Below, one piece after another: positions 41,409-49,612 of a stretch of DNA of 64,000 bases (its first letter is position 1; every line of letters starts with the position of its first letter). The translations under genes were made by a program, and so were the position numbers. Below the pieces are notes generated by a model. The model was not told where the DNA came from. It ran no database searches and saw only the letters and a program-made list of their open reading frames with translations. Source of the DNA: Chersky-840 sp035604715 (GTDB lineage: Bacteria > Actinomycetota > Acidimicrobiia > Acidimicrobiales > UBA8190); contig CAVSWP010000008.1 in the NCBI GenBank assembly GCA_963731665.1, positions 1 through 64,000 on the forward strand, read 5' to 3'.

Positions 41409-41838
41409 GGCCACGCCCGTGCCCGGCGTCGAGCCAGGCCTGGAGCAACACCGCCGCCGCGCTGGCGTCGATGCGGGCCCGTTGCCGGCGCCGGGGGGTG
41501 CCGGCGTCGGCCAGGGACCGGGCCGCGCTCACGGTGGTGAGGCGCTCGTCGAAGGTCTCGACGCGCACACCGTCGGCCGCCAACACCCGGGCCAGCTCGT
41601 CGGCGTCGGCCTGGGCGGCGCGCGCCGCCGGGCCGCGCCGGCCGTCGAGGCTCAACGGCAGGCCCACCACCACGCACCGGGCCCCGACGTCCTCGACCAC
41701 CGCCGCCAGCGCTCTCCACGCCTCGGCGTCGTCTCGGCCCCGGTCGATGGTGCCCCGTGGCGAGGCCAGGGTGCCGGTGCCGTCGGACACGGCCACCCCG
41801 ATGTGGCGCGCCCCCAGGTCGATGCCGACCACCCGCAC
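41401..41838 (-). CDS. yqgF: YqgF/RuvX Holliday-junction-resolvase-like protein
   Basis: An RNase H-fold nuclease, required for 16S rRNA 5'-end maturation in E. coli and proposed as a resolvase or RNase elsewhere. The 145-residue protein has GIDLGARHIGVAVSD with the first catalytic Asp, VVVGLPLSLDGRRG, and FDERLTTVSA, followed by DASAAAVLLQAWLD. Length is typical. It lies 5 bp downstream of alaS and slightly overlaps mltG. Confidence 0.93.
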   Translation of the reverse strand: MRVVGIDLGARHIGVAVSDGTGTLASPRGTIDRGRDDAEAWRALAAVVEDVGARCVVVGLPLSLDGRRGPAARAAQADADELARVLAADGVRVETFDERLTTVSAARSLADAGTPRRRQRARIDASAAAVLLQAWLDAGHGRGHG

Positions 41839-41843
41839 CGCAG

Positions 41844-44405
41844 TCAGGCGCCGAGCCGGCGCCTGGCCTCCGCCAGCACGTCATCGATCTTGGTGGGGTC
41901 CGACCCCCCGGCCACGGCCAGCTCGGCCGAACCCCCGCCGCCCCCGCCCACCAGCTGCGCCAGCTCCTTGGCGGTGACCCCGGCGTCGACCGCCGCGTCC
42001 GCCGAGGCCACGGCCACGCCCACCTTGGACCCGTCGGGGGACCCGGCCACCACCACCACGCGCACGCCGTGGCGCCGGATGGCGTGGGCCAGGTCGCGGA
42101 GCTGGTCGGCGACCAGTCCGTCTTGGCGGTGCACGACCACGCCGCCCGACGCCGCCTGCGCCAGGCGCGCCGCCTCCTCTTCGATGCGGGCGCCGCGCAG
42201 GCGTTGCAGCTCCTTGTCGGCCCGGCGTTGGCGATCGAGCACCTTCTGCAGGGCGTCGACCACGGCGTTGGGCTCCACCTTGAGCATGTGCGCCACGTCG
42301 TCGAGGGCCCGCCGGCTCTCGTCGAGCAGCGCCAGTGAGCCCGACCCCGTCACGGCCTCGATGCGCCTGGTGTTCGACCCGATCGACCCCTCCGACACCA
42401 CCGTGATGGGACCGATCATGCCCAAGGCGTCGACGTGGGTGCCGCCACAGAATTCCAAGGAGTGGGCGCCGGCGCGCACCACCCGGACGCGCTCGCCGTA
42501 CTTGTCGTCGAAGAAGGCGAGGGCCCCGAGCGCCTCGGCCTCGGACTTCGAGGTCTCGATGGTCTGCACCGGCGCGTCGGTGAGGACATCGGCGTTGGCC
42601 GCCAGGGCCACCTCGGCCAGCTCCTCGCGACGCAGCGCCTGGGGATGGGAGAAGTCGAAGCGCAGCCGGTCGGGGGCGACGTTGGAGCCCTGCTGGCGGA
42701 CGTGGTCGCCGAGGACCTGGCGCAGAGCGCTGTGCAGCAGGTGCGTCCCGGTGTGGTGGCGGCGCGTGGACTCGCGACGGCCGGCGTCGATGACGGCCAA
42801 GGCGTCTTGGCCGGGGAACAGCTCGCCCTCCACCGTGGCGCGGTGCACGATGAGCCCGGGGACCGCGACCTGGGTGTCGAGCACCCGGGCACGCCCGGTC
42901 TCGGTGGTGATGACGCCGGTGTCGCCCACCTGGCCGCCGGACTCGGCGTAGAACGGGGTGCGGTCCAAGACGATCTCCGCCGTGCCCGGCAGCGCACCGG
43001 TCAGCACCGCCACCACCGTGGTGGGCTCCTCGTAGTGCTCGTAGCCGGTGAAGCGCGTCGGGCCCGATTGCGCCAAGAGGTCCCGGTAGACGGTGTCCTC
43101 CCCCAGGGCCTCACGCCGGCGACGGGCGTCGGCCCGGGCCAGGTCGCGCTGCGCCGCCATCTCCCGCTCGAAGCCCTCGGTGTCGACCTCCACTCCGGCC
43201 TCGGCCGCCATCTCCATGGTGAGCTCGATGGGAAAGCCATGCGTGTCGTGCAACCGGAAGGCCACGTCGCCGGGCACCCGGCCCGTGCCGTCGCGCAGGG
43301 CCTCTTCGAGGATGACCGAACCCGCCTCCAAGGTGCGCCGGAAGGTCCCCTCCTCGCGCTCCACCGTCTCCTGGATGCGGTCGAGCTCGTTGGCCAGGAC
43401 GGGATAGGCGTCGCCGAGGACATCGGCCACGGCGGCCACCAGTCGCGGGGTCACGAGCTCGAGCACTCCCAGCTGGAAGGCCCGGCGCGCGGCGCGGCGG
43501 ATGACGCGCCGCAGGACGTAGCCCCGGCCCTCGTTGGAGGGCATGACGCCATCGGCCACCACCATGGCCATGGCCCGGGCGTGGTCGGCCAAGATGCGCA
43601 AGGACACGTCGCTGTGGGCAGCGGCGCCGTAGCCAACACCGGCGATCTCCTCGGCCGCCGCCAGGATAGGCCGGAAGACCTCGGTCTCGAAGAGCGAGTC
43701 CACGCCCTGGAGAATGGGGAGGTTGCGCTCGAGCCCCGCCCCGGTGTCGATGCTCTTGTAGGGGAGGTCGGAGAGCGAGCCGTCGAGCGCCCGGTCGTGT
43801 TGCATGAACACCAGGGTGTAGATCTCCACGAAGCGATCGGCACCCCCGCGGGCGGGCCCGCCCTCGTCCCCGTATTGCGGTCCGCGGTCGAAGAACAGCT
43901 CGGAGCACGGGCCGCACGGCCCGGTGTCGCCCATCTGCCAGAAGTTGTCCTCGTACCCCAGTCGCTGCACCCGTTCCTCGCGGACGCCGGGGACGCCGAG
44001 CCAGATGTCGTGCGCCTCGTCGTCGGTCTCGAAGATGGTGATCCAGAGTCGCTCGGCGTCCATCCCCAGGACCTCGGTGAGCAGCTCCCACGCCAGGGGG
44101 ATGGCGGTCTCCTTGAAGTAGTCGCCGAAGCTGAAGTTGCCGAGCATCTCGAAGAAGGTGCAGTGCCGCTCGTCGGTGCCGATGAGCTCGATGTCGATGG
44201 TGCGGAAGCACTTCTGCACCGAGGTGGCCCGGGGCCACGGCGCCGCCTGCTCGCCCAGGAAGTACGGCTTGAAGGGCACCATGCCGGCGATGGTGAACAA
44301 CACGGTGGGGTCATGCGGGATGAGGCTGGCCGAGGGGACCACGGCGTGGCCGCGTTGCGCGTAGAAGCCGGTGAACGTCGAGCGGAGCTGGTTGGCGTCC
44401 ATCAT
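41844..44405 (-). CDS. alaS: Alanyl-tRNA synthetase
   Basis: It charges tRNA-Ala and edits mis-charged Ser or Gly. The 853-residue protein has the N-terminal class II core (FTGFYAQRGHAVVPSASLIP, CFRTIDIELIGTDERHCTFFEMLGNFSFGDYFK). The editing domain has the Zn ligands HHTGTHLLHSAL and FCGGTHVDALG. A C-terminal DHHA1/C-Ala domain with a glycine-rich stretch ends in DVLAEARRRLGA. All domains are complete. The ATG at 44405 is 6 nt after TAGGAT. Confidence 0.97.
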   Translation of the reverse strand: MMDANQLRSTFTGFYAQRGHAVVPSASLIPHDPTVLFTIAGMVPFKPYFLGEQAAPWPRATSVQKCFRTIDIELIGTDERHCTFFEMLGNFSFGDYFKETAIPLAWELLTEVLGMDAERLWITIFETDDEAHDIWLGVPGVREERVQRLGYEDNFWQMGDTGPCGPCSELFFDRGPQYGDEGGPARGGADRFVEIYTLVFMQHDRALDGSLSDLPYKSIDTGAGLERNLPILQGVDSLFETEVFRPILAAAEEIAGVGYGAAAHSDVSLRILADHARAMAMVVADGVMPSNEGRGYVLRRVIRRAARRAFQLGVLELVTPRLVAAVADVLGDAYPVLANELDRIQETVEREEGTFRRTLEAGSVILEEALRDGTGRVPGDVAFRLHDTHGFPIELTMEMAAEAGVEVDTEGFEREMAAQRDLARADARRRREALGEDTVYRDLLAQSGPTRFTGYEHYEEPTTVVAVLTGALPGTAEIVLDRTPFYAESGGQVGDTGVITTETGRARVLDTQVAVPGLIVHRATVEGELFPGQDALAVIDAGRRESTRRHHTGTHLLHSALRQVLGDHVRQQGSNVAPDRLRFDFSHPQALRREELAEVALAANADVLTDAPVQTIETSKSEAEALGALAFFDDKYGERVRVVRAGAHSLEFCGGTHVDALGMIGPITVVSEGSIGSNTRRIEAVTGSGSLALLDESRRALDDVAHMLKVEPNAVVDALQKVLDRQRRADKELQRLRGARIEEEAARLAQAASGGVVVHRQDGLVADQLRDLAHAIRRHGVRVVVVAGSPDGSKVGVAVASADAAVDAGVTAKELAQLVGGGGGGSAELAVAGGSDPTKIDDVLAEARRRLGA

Positions 44406-44411
44406 CGGAGG

Positions 44412-44417
44412 ATCCTA
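44412..44417 (-). promoter_or_regulatory. -10 box (TAGGAT) of alaS-yqgF-mltG-aroE
   Basis: TAGGAT on the minus strand, 6 nt before the ATG at 44405, predicts a leaderless mRNA. It shows that alaS and the genes after it can be transcribed separately from the sedolisin and rarA region. Confidence 0.6.
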
Positions 44418-44490
44418 CCGGCCGACCCCGCCCGCCCGGGGCGTCGAGACGGGGAGATCGGGCCTGCTGCCAGCGACTTTCGGCGCTCGC

Positions 44491-44757
44491 TCAGCGCGGT
44501 GCGCCACCGCCGCGGCGAGCGAGGTCGCGCCACAGCTCGTCCTGACGGCGCTGCGCGTCACTGCGGCCGGTGTCGAGCGCGTCGCGCACCTTGTCGGCGG
44601 CGTTGCGCCGGGTGCGGTCCACCATCGAGACGACCTCACCGGCCACCGCCGTGGGCCGCACACGACGCGACAGCCGTTCCAGGCGACGACGCGTCCACAG
44701 CGTGCCGCCCGCGCCGAGCACGGCCCCGGCTGCCAACCACAGGGGTCTGCGGATCAC
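44491..44757 (-). CDS. Small membrane-anchored protein of unknown function
   Basis: This 88-residue protein begins MIRRPLWLAAGAVLGAGGTL, one short N-terminal membrane segment. A basic helical region with TRRRLERLSRRVRP follows, then a charged C-terminus (RRQDELWRDLARR). I know of no assigned function. It overlaps the upstream DUF948-like gene as ATGA, so the two are translated together. Similar small proteins sit between DUF948 genes and alaS in other actinobacteria. Confidence 0.75.
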   Translation of the reverse strand: MIRRPLWLAAGAVLGAGGTLWTRRRLERLSRRVRPTAVAGEVVSMVDRTRRNAADKVRDALDTGRSDAQRRQDELWRDLARRGGGAPR

Positions 44758-45239
44758 TGTCGGGTCCCGGCGTGACGGCGTCGGCGCCCCGACGGCGCCG
44801 ACGGGGCGTGGCGGTCTCGGGAAGCGGTATCGGGACGCGGCGCGTGCCCGTTGGTCGACGGCCTCGGAGCCTCTCCGGCCACGGGGTGGCGCCCGAAGAA
44901 GCGCCGCAGGGCGCTGCCGAGGCCGGTGCTGTAGGCGAGGACCTTCACCACCGGGTTGGACAGGGTGCGATAGGCGAGGCGAGACGCCGAGTCCACGGTG
45001 GCGGAGACGGCTTCGGCGGAGTCCAGGACGTCACCCACACGAACCATCTCGGTGGCGGCCTGGTCGACGACGACGCGGGCGTCGTGCACCAAGGGCACCG
45101 TCTCCCGGCGCAATTCGTCCACCGCCCGCCCCAGCTCGCGTACCCGCCGGCCCAGCACGACCACCACCCCCACGAGCACGAGGGCGGCCACCCCCGCGGC
45201 GATGGCGGTGACCAGCGCGGCGACTTGGTCGGCGGTCAT
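44754..45239 (-). CDS. DUF948-like membrane protein
   Basis: The 161-residue protein has one N-terminal helix (ALVTAIAAGVAALVLVGVVVVL) and then a coiled-coil-like stretch (RVRELGRAVDELRRETVPLVHDARVV, shown here in part by ELGRAVDELR). It ends in a polar Pro/His/Arg-rich tail. The pattern of a membrane anchor plus a VxELxxxVxxL helix suits DUF948 and similar general stress or envelope proteins of Gram-positive bacteria. It ends in ATGA overlap with the next small membrane gene. Function is unknown. Confidence 0.7.
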   Translation of the reverse strand: MTADQVAALVTAIAAGVAALVLVGVVVVLGRRVRELGRAVDELRRETVPLVHDARVVVDQAATEMVRVGDVLDSAEAVSATVDSASRLAYRTLSNPVVKVLAYSTGLGSALRRFFGRHPVAGEAPRPSTNGHAPRPDTASRDRHAPSAPSGRRRRHAGTRQ

Positions 45240-45246
45240 GGCCGCG

Positions 45247-48200
45247 TCATCCTACGACGCCCCCGGCCTCGGAGGCGCCCATGGCCACCATGGGCGCGGT
45301 GAGCCGGATGTCGCCCGTCGAGCCGTGGAACCCGGCGTCGCCGAAGGCGAAGACGCCGCCGTCCGACGCCACGAGCCAGTAGCCGCCGCCGTCGGGTGTC
45401 GATGCCATGCCCACCACCGGCTTGGTGAGGCGCAGGTTCCCCGTCGAGCCGTGGAACCCGGCGTCGCCGAAGGCGAAGACGCCGCCGTCCGACGCCACGA
45501 GCCAGTAGCCGCCGCCGTCGGGTGTCGATGCCATGCCCACCACCGGCTTGGTGAGGCGCAGGTTCCCCGTCGAGCCGTGGAACCCGGCGTCGCCGAAGGC
45601 GAAGACGCCGCCGTCCGACGCCACGAGCCAGTAGCCGCCGCCGTCGGGTGTCGATGCCATGCCCACCACCGGCTTGGTGAGGCGCAGGTTCCCCGTCGAG
45701 CCGTGGAACCCGGCGTCGCCGAAGGCGAAGACGCCGCCGTCCGACGCCACGAGCCAGTAGCCGCCGCCGTCGGGTGTCGATGCCATGCCCACCACCGGCT
45801 TGGTGAGGCGCAGGTTCCCCGTCGAGCCGTGGAACCCGGCGTCGCCGAAGGCGAAGACGCCGCCGTCCGACGCGACGAGCCAGTAGCCCTTGGAGGAGGG
45901 GGTGGGGGCCATGCCCACCACCGGGTTGGTGAGTGGCTTGCCCCCCATGGAGCCGTAAAAACCCATCTGCCCGAAGGAGAACACGCCGCCGTCGGAGGCC
46001 ACGGTCCAGTACCCCGCGGGCCCGACGTAGGTGAAGGGCATGCTGCCGTCGAAGCCGAGTGTGTCGTCGCCCGTCTTGACGAGGACGTCGACGTCTTCCC
46101 AGCCGCCGTTCGGAGACGCCGGCGCACTGACGGTCACCGTCGTGGGCGTCACCGAGTCGATCACCGCCGGGTTGGCGTTGCCGAAATCGACCTCGCTCAC
46201 CGCCGACAGATTCGAACCCGACACCCGCACCACGGTGCCCCCGGCGGCGGGGCCCGAGGACGCCGAGATCCCCGTGACCACCGGGCACAGCGAGGGTGGC
46301 GGCGACCGCAAGACGCCCACCAGCGCGTCGGCGACCGGGGTCCCCAGCCCCGTGGCCATGTCGTAGCCCGCCGTGGCCGGGTAGTACGGCCCCGGCGGGG
46401 TGTCGGGGGGGTTGCTCGGCTCGGACCCGATGGGCTGGTTGTTCCCCGTCGTGACGTCGTTGAAGAGTGGGCTCACCTCACACCCGGCCTGGTACAGGAC
46501 GGGGTTGAGGAACCCCACCGGCGATGACTGGCCCTGGTCGGCCAGGGCCGCCAGGGCCCCCCACAGCGGCGCCGACATGCTCGTTCCCCCCACCCGGGCC
46601 CAGCCCTGGTTGAAGCAGGAGCAGAAGACGGCGTACCCGGTGCCCGGATCGCCGTCGGCCGCCACGTCGGGGACCTCCCGGCACGACAACGTCCCCGCCC
46701 CCGAGCTGCTCGGGCAGGGCTGGAGCCCGGTGAAGGTGTCCGCCGCCTTGGTGTAGGGGCTCTGGACGCCGGGGCCGAGCTGCCACGCCGGCATAGTCCA
46801 CGTCGTCGAGCTCCCACCCCCGCCGGTGCCCTCGAACAGACCGGAGTTCCACACCGTCTCGGTCGGCGCCGGCCCCAACGCCTCGAGGGTGGTCCCACCC
46901 ACGCTCGTGACCCACGGCTGGCCGGCGGGGTCGTCGACCTGGAGGCGGGTGTCGGTGGAGCTCGGGAAGAAGTAGCAGTCCTCCGAGCCCTCGTCGCCCG
47001 CGGCGGCCACGACGGTCTGGCCCTGGGCGGCGGCCTGTTGGAAGATCGACGACTCCGCCTGGATGTCCACGGCCGGCATGTCCGCCTCGCACTGGCCCCA
47101 ACTGGTGGAGATCACTTTGGGGAGCCCGCCGCCGTCGACCATGGCCAGGTAGGTGTCGAGAGGGCCGGTGCCGGTGTTGGGCCCGACGTAGACCTTGACG
47201 CTCGCCTCGGGCGCCATGCCGATGACCATCTCGATGTCGAGCGCGGCCTCGCCCTGCCCGGGGCCGCTGTTGGGGCTCGACCCGTCCACCCGCACCGCGC
47301 TCACCGAGGCCGCGATGGCGGGCGAATAGCAATTCTTGAACGCGGTGATGTCCGACGGCAGGTAGGGCTCGAGCTCGTAGACCCCCACGGTCACGCCCGA
47401 GCCCTCGGTGCCGGGGTACAGGCTCGAGAACGAGTACGCCTGGGCCAACTCGTCGGCGGTCAGCGCGGCGGGGGTCCCGGTGCTCGACTGGATGCTCGAC
47501 AGGCATTCCGCCGTGGGGCTGGGCCCGCTGGCCCGGGGAGCCGCCAAGTGCGGAGCCGGTACCGAGGCGCCGAATGTCCCGACGGCGGGCGGCGCCCGGC
47601 CTCCCGGCCCCACCAGTTGGGGCGAGGGTCGGCTGAGGTCGTCGAGCCCGGCCACCCCGACCAGCTCGCCGGCCAGGTCGGCGGGCAACAGCGGCTCGGC
47701 GTCGGGGACCCGCGCCACCTGCCCCGAGGGGAGCCGGTACTGCTCGAGCCCGGTGTCGAAGGCGTGGTCGATCTGGGCGGCGGTGCCCGCGATCGGGACC
47801 ACCAGGCCGTCACCCGAGGTGGGGCCGACGGCCACGCCCCGGCTCGCCAGCCATCGGCGTACCGCCGAGATCGTGGCCGGGAGCGGCCCGAAGGTCGCCG
47901 CGAACTCCCCGGGCGCCAGGTAGTGCCGGAAGGACGGGGACCCCGGGGTGGACACGGCGCGGTCGAAGGCCTCCAGGGCGGCGGGGTCGCGCCCGGCGAG
48001 GACGACGTCGGCGCGCACCGCGCTGTCCGACGGCACCGGGTGCAGGAGACGGCTCCCTCGGGGGAGGGCGGGGACGCTTCTCGTGCTCCGCACCCACGCA
48101 CCGGCGATCGGCGCGGCGGCCAAGGCGGCGCGCGCCCGCACCGCTGTCACCGCCACCAGCGAGCCCGACACCGCCAGGCAGGCGATCACAGCGGTGATCC

Positions 48201-48264
48201 TCCGCCGGTGTCCGGCTTTGCTGCGGATCAAGAGCTCAGTCTTCTCCGTCCCGTCGCTCGCCAT
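45247..48264 (-). CDS. Secreted sedolisin (S53) protease with IPT domain and C-terminal repeat domain
   Basis: It is probably an acid-active extracellular serine-carboxyl protease. After an N-terminal signal or anchor (TAVIACLAVSGSLVAV) comes a pro-kumamolisin domain (about residues 60-235), then the S53 catalytic domain with Glu/Asp in GEAALDIEM (about 330), Asp in AAGDEGSEDC (about 420) and nucleophile Ser in GGTSMSAPLWGAL (about 560). An IPT/TIG-like domain follows at about 660-745. The last 250 residues are six 42-residue repeats (GYWLVASDGGVFAFGDAGF...), four of them identical. The ATG at 48264 overlaps the end of rarA by 29 nt. It interrupts an otherwise housekeeping operon. Confidence 0.92.
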   Translation of the reverse strand: MASDGTEKTELLIRSKAGHRRRITAVIACLAVSGSLVAVTAVRARAALAAAPIAGAWVRSTRSVPALPRGSRLLHPVPSDSAVRADVVLAGRDPAALEAFDRAVSTPGSPSFRHYLAPGEFAATFGPLPATISAVRRWLASRGVAVGPTSGDGLVVPIAGTAAQIDHAFDTGLEQYRLPSGQVARVPDAEPLLPADLAGELVGVAGLDDLSRPSPQLVGPGGRAPPAVGTFGASVPAPHLAAPRASGPSPTAECLSSIQSSTGTPAALTADELAQAYSFSSLYPGTEGSGVTVGVYELEPYLPSDITAFKNCYSPAIAASVSAVRVDGSSPNSGPGQGEAALDIEMVIGMAPEASVKVYVGPNTGTGPLDTYLAMVDGGGLPKVISTSWGQCEADMPAVDIQAESSIFQQAAAQGQTVVAAAGDEGSEDCYFFPSSTDTRLQVDDPAGQPWVTSVGGTTLEALGPAPTETVWNSGLFEGTGGGGSSTTWTMPAWQLGPGVQSPYTKAADTFTGLQPCPSSSGAGTLSCREVPDVAADGDPGTGYAVFCSCFNQGWARVGGTSMSAPLWGALAALADQGQSSPVGFLNPVLYQAGCEVSPLFNDVTTGNNQPIGSEPSNPPDTPPGPYYPATAGYDMATGLGTPVADALVGVLRSPPPSLCPVVTGISASSGPAAGGTVVRVSGSNLSAVSEVDFGNANPAVIDSVTPTTVTVSAPASPNGGWEDVDVLVKTGDDTLGFDGSMPFTYVGPAGYWTVASDGGVFSFGQMGFYGSMGGKPLTNPVVGMAPTPSSKGYWLVASDGGVFAFGDAGFHGSTGNLRLTKPVVGMASTPDGGGYWLVASDGGVFAFGDAGFHGSTGNLRLTKPVVGMASTPDGGGYWLVASDGGVFAFGDAGFHGSTGNLRLTKPVVGMASTPDGGGYWLVASDGGVFAFGDAGFHGSTGNLRLTKPVVGMASTPDGGGYWLVASDGGVFAFGDAGFHGSTGDIRLTAPMVAMGASEAGGVVG
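45259..46014 (-). repeat. Six 126-bp tandem repeats in the sedolisin gene, four identical
   Basis: The protein repeats occupy 45259-46014 (6 x 42 codons). Read base by base, the plus-strand blocks 45361-45486, 45487-45612, 45613-45738 and 45739-45864 are the same 126 bases. The outermost repeats are diverged (SMGGKPLTNP at the N-terminal side, STGDIRLTAP at the C-terminal side). Each unit has the form of a beta-propeller-blade-like module (YWLVASDGGVFAFGDA). Loss of all silent differences points to recent expansion or gene conversion. Confidence 0.95.
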
Positions 48265-49573
48265 CGGCTGGGCGGCGCAGACGTTGGCCTATCGCCGCCT
48301 CGGCGCCGTGATCGCTCGGCTCGTAGTAGACGGTGCCGGCGACCTGGGGAGGACGGTAGTCCTGCTCCACCCATCCCCGGGGGTCGTCGTGGGGATACCG
48401 GTACCCCTCGCCGTGGCCGATCTCGCTCGCCCCCCGGTAGCTGGCGTCGCGCAGGTGGGCGGGCACATCGGCGCGGGGGCCGTCCCGGGCGTCGGCCCGT
48501 GCTCGGCCCAGGGCAGTGGTGACGCGGTTCGACTTGGGGGCGCACGCCAGGTAGACGACGGCCTCGGCCAGGTTGAGCTGGGCCTCGGGCAGGCCCACGA
48601 ACTCGACGGCCCGAGCCGCGGCGTCGGCCACCACCAGGGCCATGGGGTCGGCCAGCCCCACGTCCTCGCTGGCCAGGATCACGAGGCGTCGGGCGATGAA
48701 ACGGGCGTCCTCGCCGCCCTCGAGCATGCGGGCGAACCAGTACAGCGCGGCGTCGGGGTCCGATCCCCGGACGGACTTGACGAGCGCGCTCACCTGGTCG
48801 TAGTGGGCGTCCGCGCCTTGGTGCAGGAGCCGGCCGGCCCGGGCCCGCTCGACCACGGCGGCGGTGACGGGCTCGGCGCCGGCCAGCGCCACGGCCACTT
48901 CCAGGGTCCCGAGCGCGGCCCGGGCGTCCCCGTCGGCCACCGACACCAGGGCGGCCACGGCGTCGTCGTCGGCGCGGGCGTGCTCGACCTCGAGCCCTCG
49001 CCGGACCACCTCCTCGATGTCGTGGCTGGCCAGGGGCTCCAGTCGCCACAGCGTGGCGCGGCTCAGCAAGGGTGAATTGACGGAGAAGAAGGGGTTCTCG
49101 GTGGTGGCCCCGATGAGGACCACGAGCCCGTCCTCCACCGCGGGGAGCAGGGCGTCCTGCTGCGCCTTGTTGAAGCGGTGGACCTCGTCGATGAAGAGGA
49201 TGGTCCCCCGGCCGTGCTCACCCAGCAGGCGCCGGGCGTCGTCGATGGCGGAGCGGACGTCGGCCACCCCGGCGTTCACCGCCGACAGCGGCACGAACGT
49301 TTTGGCGGTGGTGGCCGCCACCACTTGGGCCAGGGTGGTCTTCCCCGTCCCCGCCGGTCCCCACAAGATGGCCGAGGTGAGACGGTCGGCCTCGATGAGC
49401 ACCCTCAGCGGCGCGTCGGGCGCCACCAGGTGCCGCTGGCCGACGATGTCGTCGAGGGTCCGGGGCCGCAGGCGCGCCGCCAACGGGGCCCGCTGGCGGA
49501 GCCGGTCCGTGGCCGCCTGGGCGAAGAGGTCGGGGGGTCCCGGGCCGCGGCGTCGTGGTGGGCGCGATGCCAT
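48236..49573 (-). CDS. rarA: Replication-associated recombination ATPase RarA
   Basis: RarA/MgsA is an AAA+ ATPase related to clamp loaders that acts at stalled replication forks. The 445-residue protein has RPRTLDDIVGQRHLV, Walker A GPAGTGKT (about 72-79), Walker B ILFIDEVHRFNK, GATTENPFFSVNSPLLSR (sensor 1 and arginine finger), and the C-terminal tetramerisation domain with ALYWFARMLEGGED and GEGYRYPHDD. The N-terminus is Arg/Pro-rich. It lies between aspS and the sedolisin, as usual near hisS-aspS in actinobacteria. Confidence 0.95.
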   Translation of the reverse strand: MASRPPRRRGPGPPDLFAQAATDRLRQRAPLAARLRPRTLDDIVGQRHLVAPDAPLRVLIEADRLTSAILWGPAGTGKTTLAQVVAATTAKTFVPLSAVNAGVADVRSAIDDARRLLGEHGRGTILFIDEVHRFNKAQQDALLPAVEDGLVVLIGATTENPFFSVNSPLLSRATLWRLEPLASHDIEEVVRRGLEVEHARADDDAVAALVSVADGDARAALGTLEVAVALAGAEPVTAAVVERARAGRLLHQGADAHYDQVSALVKSVRGSDPDAALYWFARMLEGGEDARFIARRLVILASEDVGLADPMALVVADAAARAVEFVGLPEAQLNLAEAVVYLACAPKSNRVTTALGRARADARDGPRADVPAHLRDASYRGASEIGHGEGYRYPHDDPRGWVEQDYRPPQVAGTVYYEPSDHGAEAAIGQRLRRPADGERRDGED

Positions 49574-49612
49574 CTCGTGTCCTTGCCTCGATCGGCGTCG
49601 CCGGCGGTCCGC

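Noticed and set aside
42435..45302. A 955-codon open frame on the plus strand
   Set aside because: It lies antisense to alaS and the next two genes, has a repetitive Gly/Arg/His/Val composition typical of GC-rich shadow frames, and has no domain resemblance. The minus-strand alaS has every expected motif.
45259..46014. 126-bp direct repeats considered as a CRISPR-like array
   Set aside because: The units are contiguous with no spacers and are in frame within the sedolisin; the protein repeat explains them fully.
47038..48522. Plus-strand frame opposite the sedolisin and rarA
   Set aside because: It has a shadow composition rich in Arg, Gly and His and overlaps well-supported genes on the other strand.
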